Origin: Microplitis mediator
Taxonomy: Eukaryota > Arthropoda > Insecta > Hymenoptera > Braconidae
Direction of reading: 5' to 3'
Assembly: GCF_029852145.1 (NCBI RefSeq)
Contig: NC_079970.1
Span: forward strand, 16,111,783 to 16,175,782
DNA: 64,000 nt
Shown: positions 24,886-34,620 of the stretch, in pieces
How positions within the stretch are numbered: the first letter of the stretch is position 1
How the letters are laid out: every line of letters begins with the position of its first letter
The notes under the pieces: model-generated
The model's input: only the letters and a program-made list of their open reading frames with translations
What the model was told of the DNA's origin: nothing
Databases searched by the model: none
Translations under genes and position numbers: made by a program

Positions 24886-25901
24886 TATTTCCCATTAATT
24901 CAGTAATTAGTTAATTACACTCCAATGTAATGTCGATAAAAGTGTGATCAAACTTTTTTTTAATTATATTTATTAATTTAAATAATAATATTTTAGATCG
25001 AGCATTGGGTGAGCCTTAGATTTTTTGCTTCCCGAGGTTTGGCCGAGGCTTGATTTTTTGTTTCCCAAGCCTTGGCCAAGACTCAATTTTTTGTTTCCCA
25101 AGACTCGGCCGAGGCTTGATATTTCGTTCCCCAAGGCTGGGGACATGGCTATCATCCAAGGCTTGGACCAATCCTTGGCCCAATGCTCAGCCAAGGCACG
25201 TGCCAAGCCTTGCATAATCCTAGTGACGCTTGGCCAAGGCTTGGTCCAAACCTTGCCCAGTTGTTCTTTCCTACCTGGGACAGCATAATAAAAATTGGTA
25301 GATTTCGAGCCAACATTTTTCTCCGTAGCACAAGAATTTTGATGTTTTCTTATGCCAAAATATTTTCAATTTTATCCAGTAAATAAGAGAAAATTCTTGA
25401 CATTTTAAGAGTTGTTTTATCACTTTTATTCAATGATATAAATATTCAATGAAGACAACTAAAAAATTAAGCTGTCAAATTTTCATTAACTGCCGACATT
25501 TTTAAACAAAAGATAGTAAATAAAACATAATCAATTCTGCAACTTAATATTTTTTCATAAATATTGCCCATAAATAAAAATTTTATAAGTCCATGATTTA
25601 ATCTAGTTTTGTCCTTGTAAATTTTCAGAACTAAAATTTTTTAAAGTTCACGAATTAATTTAATTTAGTCTGCTCGTAACGCGTTTGTTTTTTAAAGTAG
25701 CAGGTCGAAAACAGCTTAAAATTTTCATAAAAGATCAAAATCAGATCAAATAGTCCAATCAGACTAAAATCAGGTCAAATTTTTCAGTCCGGGTAGACCA
25801 AAAACAGATTAAAATTTTTATCGAAGTTCAATAACAGACCAAGTAGTCCAAATACAGTCCAGTTAGACTAAAATCAGATCAAATTTTTCGACCCGGGTTT
25901 G

Positions 25902-26121
25902 CTAACACTCTCGCCAGTCTTGACCCAAGCCCGGGTAATCATTGTAACGGCCAAGGCTAGGTTATCCAGTCCTGGCCCAGGCTCAGATAATGGCTGGGAT
26001 GGCCAGGATTAGGTACCCATTTTTGATCCAAGTATGGGCCAATATAGATGTGCCAAAGCTAGGTTCCCCAGTGCTGAGCCAAGGAAGGCCCCTTCGCCAA
26101 CTCTGGCAGCTCCTGTATGGG
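25902..26121. mobile_element. Right-end fragment of a CCC-ended element
   Basis: Ends CTCTGGCAGCTCCTGTATGGG followed by TA (26122-26123), preceded by GGCCAAGGCTAGG-type words. The sequence is the inverse of the left end of 26961-28113. The left part is missing. Confidence 0.65.
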
Positions 26122-26205
26122 TAACCTCAAAACTTGTTTACAATTGATTTCACATTCTATGTGTCTGTGGTTTTGAAAAAGTAGTATTCACTAAAGATCA
26201 ATAAA

Positions 26206-26347
26206 AACTAATAGTATATTACACTACAAGGGCAGAAAGTTGGAGATTTCTGTACTGCGCCTCATGATGCCCGGGTGAAGCCGAGGGTATTAGATGCGCA
26301 GTTCAGGGCTCTCCAACTTTCTGTCCGTGTAGTGCGTGTAATATACA
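26206..26347. mobile_element. Palindromic MITE (CAGAAAGTTGGAGA)
   Basis: AGTATATTACACTACAAGG on the left pairs with CCGTGTAGTGCGTGTAATATAC on the right. GGCAGAAAGTTGGAGA is inverted as TCTCCAACTTTCTGTC. The hairpin arms are about 55 bp around a short GC-richer loop. Confidence 0.65.
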
Positions 26348-26960
26348 ATTTTTTCTCCTTAAAAATAAAGTCTTGTCTAAGCAATGGTACTTTCCCATTT
26401 TAGTACCGTGAGAAAAATTTTATTACTCGCTTTAAAGTAAGTGTACAACCATAACTAATACATAGTTTCGTAGAAAATTTACCGCTCTTCAAAAGAGTAC
26501 TCTTATGTTTTTTTCGTGAATCCAACCATTTAAGAGATATAGAAGATAACAGTTTGATTTGTTTAAAAAAGTTGGCGTTTTTGTTTAAAATTTCATTATT
26601 ATCTAACACATTGACATAGAATTAAGTGCTATGCTTTTTCTTGTAGAAAATTTATCGCTCTTCAAAAAAGGTTTTTTACACTTTTTATGGAAATCCAACC
26701 ATTTAAATGATATCGAAGCTCAAAGTTGACATATTTGAAAAATAACGTTTTTTGATTAAAATTTTTTAACTCATCAGCAACGAGATAAATACTTAGGCTC
26801 TTCACTAATTTTTGTTGGAAATTTACCACTCTACGAGAGGTCTCTTAGATTTTTTTGATAAATCAAACCATTTAAAAGGTATTTAAGCTCTAAATTGAAA
26901 AAAAAAAATTTCACAAACCAACTCAAAATTTCGCTGTGATGATATAAAAAATTCCTTATA

Positions 26961-28113
26961 TCCATGCAGGAGCTGCCAGAGTTGAACGAAGGGGGCCCTC
27001 CTTGGCTCAGCACTGGGGAACCTAGCTTTGGCACGTCTATATTGGCCCATGCTTGGGTCAAGAATGGTTACTCAATCATGGCCATTCCAATCATTACCCG
27101 AGCTTAGGCCAAGACTAGGTTCCCCTGCCTTGATCATTCAATGGCGACCCAGATTTGGGCCAAGGTAGGATTATCCAAGTTCGGCTATGCCTACAGTTAC
27201 CCATTCTTGGGCCAGAATTGGCTAACCCAGGTTTTTTATTAATTAATCAATTAACTTATTATTATGGTTTTTTGAATTAATAATTATTTAGTTTTGAATT
27301 AAAATAAGTTTTAATTAATAAATATTATAATATTGTGATGCAAGTTATATACAACTAATAATTGAAAAATTTTTTAGTTCATTATTATTTGCAATCAACA
27401 ACCGTAATTTCATAATTTTACTTATAAAAATTAATTTAAGTAAGAAATAACTCATGAATTTTTATAATAAATGTTATTTTTAATAATGGTGGTAGAGCAA
27501 GATAATTCAACTGGGTTCTTGATAAATAATTAATTAAATTTTATAAATTTTATTTTTTAAAATTATGTAATTATGATAAAAATAATACGAAATTATTATT
27601 TTTTTTTCTTAATCGAAAATATTTATTTAATTGCTTTTTATATTCCATAAAACCAAGTGGTTGTAGTCAAATGAATAAGTACAGCATGTAAAAGTTTCAG
27701 TTCAACATTAATAAGTTCATCCAGTAGCTACCGTTCAAACCTAGCGATTAGAAGGACGGCAGTTCGCGCCCGGAGCCCAGCAGAATTTTCACCGAGTTTT
27801 TTCACGTCATTTACCTCACTTAAATAGTTTAAACGTTAATGATCACAAACTCTATTAGGATAATAATAATAAAATTTTTTTTTAACTAAATTTATTTGTT
27901 TTGTCGATACATGGGCCAAGTCTGGCAACCAAGCATGGGCCAGGTCTGGCAAGCAAGCATGGGTTAGGGCTGGCAACCCGGCTTGGCACGATGTTATCAT
28001 TCCAGACTTCTACCAAGGCTGGAACAAGGGTGACATACAAGTTTGGCCCAGAGTTCTACATAGTTGAACCAAGCCTGGGTCAAGCCTGGGCCCGTTGTAC
28101 TTTCCTGTCTGGG
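26961..28113 (+). mobile_element. CCC-type element W in the foldback loop
   Basis: The left end TCCATGCAGGAGCTGCC is a mutated CCCATACAGG terminus and the right end is TTTCCTGTCTGGG. The flanks are TA on the left and CA on the right. Subterminal arrays contain GGGCCAAGTCTGGCAACC and GGCTTAGGCCAAG-like words. The centre (27240-27900) is homologous to the centres of A1 and A2. Confidence 0.75.
27715..27785 (+). repeat. tRNA-like module in element W
   Basis: CCAGTAGCTACCGTTCAAAC, then CTAGCGATTAGAAGGACGG, then CAGTTCGCGCCCGGAGCCC: the same module as in A1 and A2. Confidence 0.55.
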
Positions 28114-28594
28114 CATTTGAGCGCAAATATCTCTTAAACGGTTAGGCTTATTAAAAAAATCTAGGAGACCTCTTTTGTAGAGCGGTAAGTTTCCGACCAA
28201 AATTTGTTAAGAGCCTAAGTATTTATCTCTTTGCTGATGAGTTAGAGAATTTTAATGGAAAAACATTTTTTTTTATATATGTCAACTTTGAGCTTGGATA
28301 TCACTTGAATGGTTGAATTTCCAAAAAAGGTGTAAGAAACCTTTTTTGAAGAGCGATGACTTTCCTACAAGAAAAATCGTAGAATTCAAGTTTATGTCAA
28401 CGTGTTAGAGAATAATGAAATTTTAAACAAAAACGCCAATTTTTTTAAACAAATCAAACTTTGACCTTTAATATTTCTTAAATGGTCGGATTTACGAAAA
28501 AAACATAAGAGTACGCTCTTGGAGAGCGGTAAATTTCCTACAAAATTATGTATTAGTTATGGTTGTACACTTACTTTTAAGCAAGTAATATAAT

Positions 28595-28889
28595 TTTTAT
28601 CATTAATGCAATATAAGTACTATCTTAGTGCACGCTCTTTTGTTCGCCAAATAGCTGTTTGCCCATTTAACTGTTTCCACGACATTTGTGTGCGTTAAAC
28701 GATTATCTGCGTGCGACAAGTAAATTTGAGTGCGACAAGTAAACTTGTCGCACTCAAATTTACTTGCCGTATGCAGATTATCGTATAACCCACAAAAATG
28801 TCGCGGCAACAGTTGAATCAGCAAAAAGCTACTTGGAGAATAAAACAGCGAGCACTAAGATAGTACTTATATTGCATTAATGATAAAAA
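28595..28889. mobile_element. 295-bp palindromic element
   Basis: TTTTTATCATTAATGCAAT on the left is inverted exactly at the right end. The arms (about 145 bp) pair along most of their length and meet at a TAAATTTGAGTGCGACAAG/CTTGTCGCACTCAAATTTA centre near 28742. Confidence 0.75.
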
Positions 28890-28905
28890 AAACTGTGTTC
28901 AATTC

Positions 28906-29001
28906 GTGCGGTGTTGTCGATTACCCACTCGAGCGAATGAGCGCACTCACTTCGTTCGTGCGCTCAACTTCGCTCTCGTGGGCAATCGACAACTTACCGC
29001 A
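28906..29001. repeat. Hairpin with GTGCGGT ends
   Basis: GTGCGGTGTTGTCGAT pairs with ATCGACAACTTACCGCAC. The interior has smaller inverted words (GAGCGAATGAGCGCACTC). A CAATATACTATT word downstream links it to the 26206-26347 family. Confidence 0.6.
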
Positions 29002-29062
29002 CTAGTTGTACAATATACTATTTTCTCATTGTACTAAAATAGGAAAGTATCATTACTTGGGC

Positions 29063-30415
29063 AGTGTTAAACGGCATTAAAATAAGCTTTTTCATTTTTT
29101 CCATTATTTTTGGAACACAAATTAATGATTTGTATCATGGCCAAATAAAATATCTAATTTGGAAAATAACGGACGCTCTATTATACATTCCCAATACATA
29201 ATAACAAAACAATAATTGTAATTTTATGACAAATAATTTAAAATTTCATCTTTAAAAAATGTGTGTTAAGTTACAATATATTATAATTTTTGAATTTTAT
29301 ACAAGGTAAGAAACCCAGTACTCGATCAGGTAACTACCCGACTAGAAAAAGTTGTATGACCTATTGGTATCTGAACAGATTCACAACTATTTTGTTGCAA
29401 AATATTTGCTCCTAATATTTAAATAATATAAGGTCAGTCGAATAAATTGAGATTCGGCTCAGTTAAGTTTTATTTGATGAGTTTATTTGTACTAGTCATA
29501 GACGTTTTGACGATACAGTACATTAATGGTAACTAACTTACAAGCTTAGGAAATAATTTGGTTGTACAAATTTTAACGGATGTGAAAAACATGAGAGGGT
29601 TTACAATTTTAGTAGAAAGAAAATTAAAACAAGTAATTGGTAACTAAGTAAAGGAAAGGAAAAAAGGGGCTGTAGAAAGTGGTACGTCGGTGGGTCAATT
29701 GGGACGGACATAAGAGGCTAAAGGAGCGCTGAGAGGTTGAAGGTCATAAATTATAAAATCTCATTTTCCTTAAAAATTACTTAAATAAAAATTCACACAC
29801 TTTTAAAAGTTAATACGTAGAATATTTGAAATTATCGGGTTATTTTCCCAGGGCGCAATAAAACGATGCGAGACCCAAAAGGTCGGATTGTAGAGCAAAG
29901 AAAAGATTTTACAAAATGACGTTTTTCTTCATTGTAAAAAAAAACTTGTTCACACCTTGATGATTGCGGCCAGAAGAGAGTCAGACTTTTCTTTTGTTCC
30001 TGGTGTCCGAAATTTTCTTATCTGCCCCTCCATATTTTTCACTTTGGTCGGCGCACGCATTATTTTCCCCACTTCTGAGATTTTTCTTTGTTAATTGATG
30101 TTTTCATGTTCACTTGACTCGTTATGTGGTATAAAAATTTTTTATGGATAAAAAAATTATTTCGAAAATTATAAAAATTAATCGGACGTAACAATACAAA
30201 TATGATATATAACATTATATGTTGGCATATATTCAAGCTATATGAACTCCATATATTGAAAATTAAATTATAAACGCATGAGTAATTTTATAATTTTTAT
30301 ATATAAGCCAATATATATTATCGACTTATAAAATTTTAAGTCTAAAAGATTAATTGCAAGCCTACATAGCCCATATATATTATAGACACTTAAACTAAAA
30401 ATAACAAAACCACAA
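29063..30415. other. Unassigned AT-rich DNA
   Basis: No coding sequence is recognised. Segments near 29640-29740 and 29860-30080 are less AT-rich. Part of it may be the missing portion of the minus-strand LTR that ends at 31329, but I could not find its other edge. Confidence 0.4.
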
Positions 30416-30419
30416 TTAA

Positions 30420-31151
30420 GGAGGTTTGACCAAAACTATAGTGAGTCAAAGAAGTGATTGAATTTTTTCGTTGGCTAAATTCTCCTAATAGTTATAAAAA
30501 TTCATTTTTTTAATTTATAATAACATAACGAATTCATAAATTAATATTTACTACTTATTTAATTAAAGAAAGTAATTAAATTACTTGGTTATTTTTGACT
30601 CATATGATTTAATAAAAAGATTTGGCAACAGCGCGTTTTAACTTCTCACACATCGATATCCAAATTAAAGCGGGAAAAATCTATTTCTAATCTCGTCTCT
30701 CTTATTAATGTATTTCTATCTTTGTTTTTTCTCTCAGCTGCTTCTGCGACGTTGCCAAACCCTCAATAATATACATCTCTGGCGATGAACGAGATTAAAT
30801 AATAAAGTTTAACTTAAATTATTTAAATAATTACAACGGTAGCTCTACATTGTTAAAATTTTATCATATTCTAAAAATAGTCAAGTTTATGGCATGTGGT
30901 TTTTTATTTCTTAAACTTGGGAGGTTAATAATGAAAAAAATCGAATGTCATGGTGGAAGCTTGTCCGCCATAAGAGTCTGTGTATAAGAACTTTAAAAAC
31001 GTCATTTTTAAATCTTTTTTTCTAAAAAACTAAACGGTGGATCATATTCAAATTATGAGAATACATAGATAAAGTATTTCTTTACATGTATACTAAGTTT
31101 CAAATCTTAAAGTTGGAAAATCCTTATAACATTAGATTTGGTCGAACCTCC
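30420..31151. mobile_element. 732-bp TTAA-flanked TIR element
   Basis: The ends are GGAGGTTTGACCAAA and, inverted, GGAGGTTCGACCAAA, and TTAA stands outside each (30416-30419 and 31152-31155). A TTAA duplication is the hallmark of piggyBac-like elements and a few other superfamilies, but the GGAGG termini are not the usual piggyBac CCY ends. It is non-coding and nested in the LTR remnant. Confidence 0.75.
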
Positions 31152-31155
31152 TTAA

Positions 31156-31341
31156 CAGCAGTAAAAGAAAGGCAAGAGAAAGATATAGTTTATTGAATAC
31201 AGATATATGCTGTTATACTATCAATATATGACTAACTGACTCTCGTCGCGTTTCTATAAAACAAGAGAAGAAGGCATTTGTTTTCTAGTTATTCAAATAT
31301 TTTAAAATATCAGTTTCACATTCGTTACACTACCCCCTTCT
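31156..31341 (-). mobile_element. LTR remnant with polypurine tract, gypsy-type
   Basis: On the minus strand a polypurine tract AGAAGGGGGTAG (31330-31341) is directly followed by an LTR-like start TGTAACGAATG at 31329. An AATAAA signal occurs about 135 bp into it (near 31190). The LTR presumably continues beyond the TTAA element, but its end was not identified. Confidence 0.55.
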
Positions 31342-32816
31342 CAATGAAATTATCGTCCCGATAAAAACTGTGCTGGAAGAATCGGACTTAATTGAAATTA
31401 AAATCATATGCAATCTCGGTTCGATTCCGCTATAGTCCTAACACACCCTATCTATCATCCTACATGAAAAAAAAACACTATAGCCCAAAAACAACCCTGT
31501 AGGCTAACGCAAAGATTATAGAATAATTAAAAAATAGTCTATAATTCAATTGAGCTAATAATTGATAATAAAAAATATTCTGCTAAGAAGTTAATTGATG
31601 TACGTGACTCTATTTTCCTATTTAGCGAATCAAAATTAATAAAATTAAAAGTTTTACCCTCCTCTTGATTAAATGGATCTTTTAATTAAAAGGACTAGGA
31701 ATGGACTCCTTCTCTCCTTCCCCAAGGAAATTGGAAATAATATCTGCACATAATAAAAAAAACAAAACAAGTATCTCTCAAATTTTACTAAATTTTATAC
31801 TTGAACATACTTCATCGTTACACCTTATTATTTATTAGTTGTTAATTTAAAAATTTTCATTGTAATCAATTTAGTAGTTTTTCGATCTTAAATGCTCATG
31901 TTCTGCCGTTCGATTTATCCAGACCATTCTCCGATATGTCATCTCGAGCTAACATACCAATGATACTGAATAACACACGTTGCCACAAATTTAATTTTTT
32001 TCTCCCTAAAAGCTCCTCGGAAACTCTCCAGGGTATCCATCCATCTCTCAGAAGTCGTGGCCATTAACAAAAAAGAAATGCTGACGAAGTCAACTCCGAA
32101 TGAATTCCAAAACTCCAGTCAGGATATTGTTGACTAATGATAAGTCCTAAGAATTCAAACTTTTGATTTGAGCTGAGCTCACTTAAACCAAACGAAATAT
32201 CCAGTCTCCGATCAAAAGCCCAGGAATCCCGGGAACCCATTTACAAAGACCAATCGTTCAGGGCCCTCAGCCAGACTTTCCTCCAGCTAAAAACCGAACT
32301 TAGAACATTCCCAGTCCTTATAGAATCCTGGGAATTCCTAAACAACGTTATCACCGAGATCGTTCAGAGCCCTCAGCCAGACTTCTTTCAGAATCTCGGG
32401 AACTCTTCAACAACGTTTACAGTGTGGCTATTTAGGCACCACCGCCAGACTTCTCTTAGGGACTATACCAGTCTTTAGTAAGTCGTCCAGACAAATCCTT
32501 CAATTCTTTCAGTTTGAAAGAGATATCCTAGCCTTACTCATAGACTAAAGAATCCCGGGAACCCTTTACACAAAAAAATTAATGACTCAAATACTTTCCA
32601 CAATGTCAAATAAAGTTATAGGATTTTTTACACAAAAAGTGAAATTCCTATGCTATGAGCATAGGAAAATCCGACGAGCGAGCGCCACCTTTTAAAATCG
32701 AAATAAAAAATCGTCCATTTGACAAGATTTTTTTTTCGATATGTAGAAACTTTTTTTACAACAGTCAAAAGAAAAAAAAAATATCGATTTTTTTTGGAGC
32801 ACCCTAATACATATAT
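31342..32816. other. Unassigned; possibly decayed internal region of the minus-strand LTR element
   Basis: Upstream of the polypurine tract on the minus strand, so it should be retroelement interior, but no frame resembles a retroelement protein. A block containing AGCCCTCAGCCAGACTT-like sequence occurs twice (about 32258 and 32359). Close to 32805 an inverted TAGGGTGCTCC end suggests another foldback terminus. Confidence 0.4.
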
Positions 32817-34147
32817 TGTGACGTTCCATGGCCGAAGAGATGGAGTGGAAGGTGGAGTAAGTTCGAGTCTGTGTGTTAGAGAGAGATAGAGTCAGTATGC
32901 GTGTCGAGTCGAGTGTGGTAGATAGTGAGCTAAGAGTATAGAGTATAAGTGTGTGTGGTAAGTAAGTGTCCAGAGGAGTACGTGTACGGTACGTTGTATG
33001 TTTTGGAGTGTGTGATGGAGCGTGGATAGTGGATTTAACGGGGGATGTCTAGCTGTGTCGTGGATAGTGGCCAAGATAACGTGCCTCTCGACCAGTGATG
33101 ACGACTAGGCCTAGGCTGAGCCCTCGGGGTTGACGTGGTGATCACGGAGCAGCGACTGAGATGTCACCGCTCCTTCGCGTTGGTACCCGGAGTTAGCTGG
33201 GGTATGTTTACGTTTATTTAAGAAGCCAAGAATTTGCTAACTCCGGATATCACGGGGAGTGACATTGCGGGAAGGCCCGTAAGTCCACGGCTTGCTTGTT
33301 TGTGTAGGTAAGAATGGATGGAAAAGCGAGAATGTGAGAGTGAACGAGAAGAAGTGGAGCGTGCGAGTTAGAGTGGGAGATTATAGTGTGGCAGTTGTAT
33401 AACTACCGGCGAGTAGAAAAGTTGCGATTTGGAATCGCTCGTAAACGAATAGACCCAGTAGTCGAGTTTAAAGTCTGAAAGCAAGCGGTAGTGAGTCAGA
33501 GAGTCGCCAAGGTGGACCTCGACCGCAACCCTTGCGTCGTCGTCTTGGAGCCAGTAGCTCTGTGTATGGTGCTCTTGGAGCCGTTTGTCGTGATAATTGT
33601 CGTCGTGAATTACCGCATTATTTATTTTATTTTCTTTAATTATCTGGAAGTGTGTAAGTTTCATGATTCGTCGTCGTCGAGAGGTTCCCGATGTCTTACT
33701 CAGGTATTTATGTGTTTGATGGACCGAGAATACTAGACCGCGGGCCTTTTGGGCCCTCCGCGTCACTCTCGCGTCATCTTTACGGTATTTTATTTGGTGT
33801 CGTTTCGTTATTTTATTTTTAATATTAATGTAATTAATCGGCTTCTTTCACGTTATAAGAACCGCGGCCCTCTCTCCACAACCTAGCATACTGAGTCCAC
33901 CAGGAAATGCCGCTACCACCGTTCATGTCTCTCGTCTCCACAGGATTTAGATATTAGGTTTTAATTTTACGTGTACGTTTAGACCGGTTGCCGATACTGG
34001 GGACATAAAAGTCGGCTGGCGTCCGTCAGGATCTGGAGGAAATGAGAGGGATGATCGGTGAGCAAAGTGTAACGTAGCCCGATTTATTTAATTTGAGTTT
34101 TGAGTAATTATTGGGTTTAATTGAATACAAGAAAATATTACGTTACA
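32817..34147 (+). mobile_element. Gypsy-type LTR (5' LTR)
   Basis: Starts TGTGACGTTCC and ends TATTACGTTACA, so the ends form an imperfect TGTRACGT inverted pair. A primer-binding site follows immediately at 34148. About 1.33 kb, GC-richer than its surroundings. A small open frame inside (33368-33766, minus) is not credible as a gene. No matching 3' LTR is seen in the window. Confidence 0.75.
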
Positions 34148-34620
34148 AATTGGCGCCTAACGTGGGGCCCACAGTTAAAAGAAACTGCTTTTTTTTAATT
34201 AATATTTTATTTTATTTATCATTATTTTAGTTATTTTATTATTAAATTTTACTTTTTTTCTCCTTTTGTGCTTTGTGGACCGGTACTCTTACTGGGTTCC
34301 TGGAATTTATTTTATTATTTTTTCTCCTCGAGTGTTTTTTTGTTTTTTGTAAGTCTCTGTGTTTATCGATTTCTTTTAATGTTAATATTTTATTTTTTTT
34401 TGTTCCGTGTATCGAAAACTCGAGAAAGTTTAGTTTTTTTTTCTCTCTTAGTATCTATTTACATATTTATTTGTTGGATTATTTGGTTAGAGAATCAAAG
34501 GAATCCATTAAGTACGAAATTCCTTTGTTGGGTACGACATCGGAGCCTCAAAATAATATTTTAATTCCTCTAAGATTTTGTCGGCGAATCATGACGTAAC
34601 GATGAAAGAATTCCGTTTTT
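34148..34620 (+). mobile_element. Primer-binding site and leader of the gypsy-type element
   Basis: AATTGGCGCCTAACGTGGGG follows the LTR. TGGCGCC followed by AACGTGGGGC is the usual gypsy/retroviral-type primer-binding layout. The rest is a T-rich untranslated leader; the Phe/Leu/Ile-rich open frames here are compositional. The element is lost where the LINE begins. Confidence 0.7.

Larger units (their letters stand above)
21585..25279. mobile_element. CCC-ended element X (host of element Y)
   Basis: It begins CCCAGGTAGGAATCGCCAAG and ends TTCTTTCCTACCTGGG. Subterminal regions (21600-21970 and 24990-25270) are arrays of GGCCAAGGCTTGGCC-type words. The centre is AT-rich with a tRNA-like module at 23097-23167. 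Element Y, a second copy of the same family, is inserted at 23186. Without Y, X is about 2.0 kb. AC flanks both ends (21583-21584 and 25280-25281). Open frames rich in Leu-Gly-Gln or Pro-Arg-Leu within the arrays are artefacts. Confidence 0.85.
21314..25328. mobile_element. TIR element (GAGAAAATGTTGGCTCG) enclosing further inserts
   Basis: The left arm has GAGAAAATGTTGGCTCGAAA followed by CCTACCAATT and ATGCTGTC. The right arm (25280-25328) is its inverse. Its own DNA is only about 100 bp. The rest is the foldback at 21365-21578 and the CCC element at 21585-25279. Confidence 0.7.
20602..25897. mobile_element. Outer CCCGGG-ended element of a nested cluster
   Basis: The left end CCCGGGTCAAAAAATTAGAT and the inverted right end CCCGGGTCGAAAAATTTGAT match; TA precedes the left end and TT follows the right. 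Outside its inserts the body repeats words such as AGTCTGTTTTTAG and GTCTAAAAACAGAC (20640-20815, 21090-21200) and, on the right, AGACCAAAAACAGATTA and AGTCCAAATACAG (25600-25890). It contains the elements at 20817-21089 and 21314-25328. Confidence 0.65.
26374..29062. mobile_element. Large foldback with three nested insertions
   Basis: The left arm (26374-26960) begins CTAAGCAATGGTACTTTCC. The right arm (28114-29062) ends with its inverse. Each arm consists of about three monomers near 173 bp (GAAATTTACCGCTCTTCAAA-like starts at about 26471, 26645 and 26818). The loop is a CCC-ended element (26961-28113), and the right arm holds palindromes at 28595-28889 and 28906-29001. It is non-coding. 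Confidence 0.7.

Noticed and set aside
18905..25279. CRISPR array
   Set aside because: Repeats are degenerate palindromic words without equal repeats and unique spacers, in eukaryotic DNA bounded by inverted termini.
24579..25288. Leu-Gly-Gln/Ala-rich open frames as tandem-repeat proteins
   Set aside because: They are GGCCAAGG word arrays read in several frames and both strands; no start or context supports expression.
34268..34599. Phe/Leu-rich frames as a membrane protein
   Set aside because: They lie in the T-rich leader of a gypsy-type element; hydrophobicity follows from base composition.
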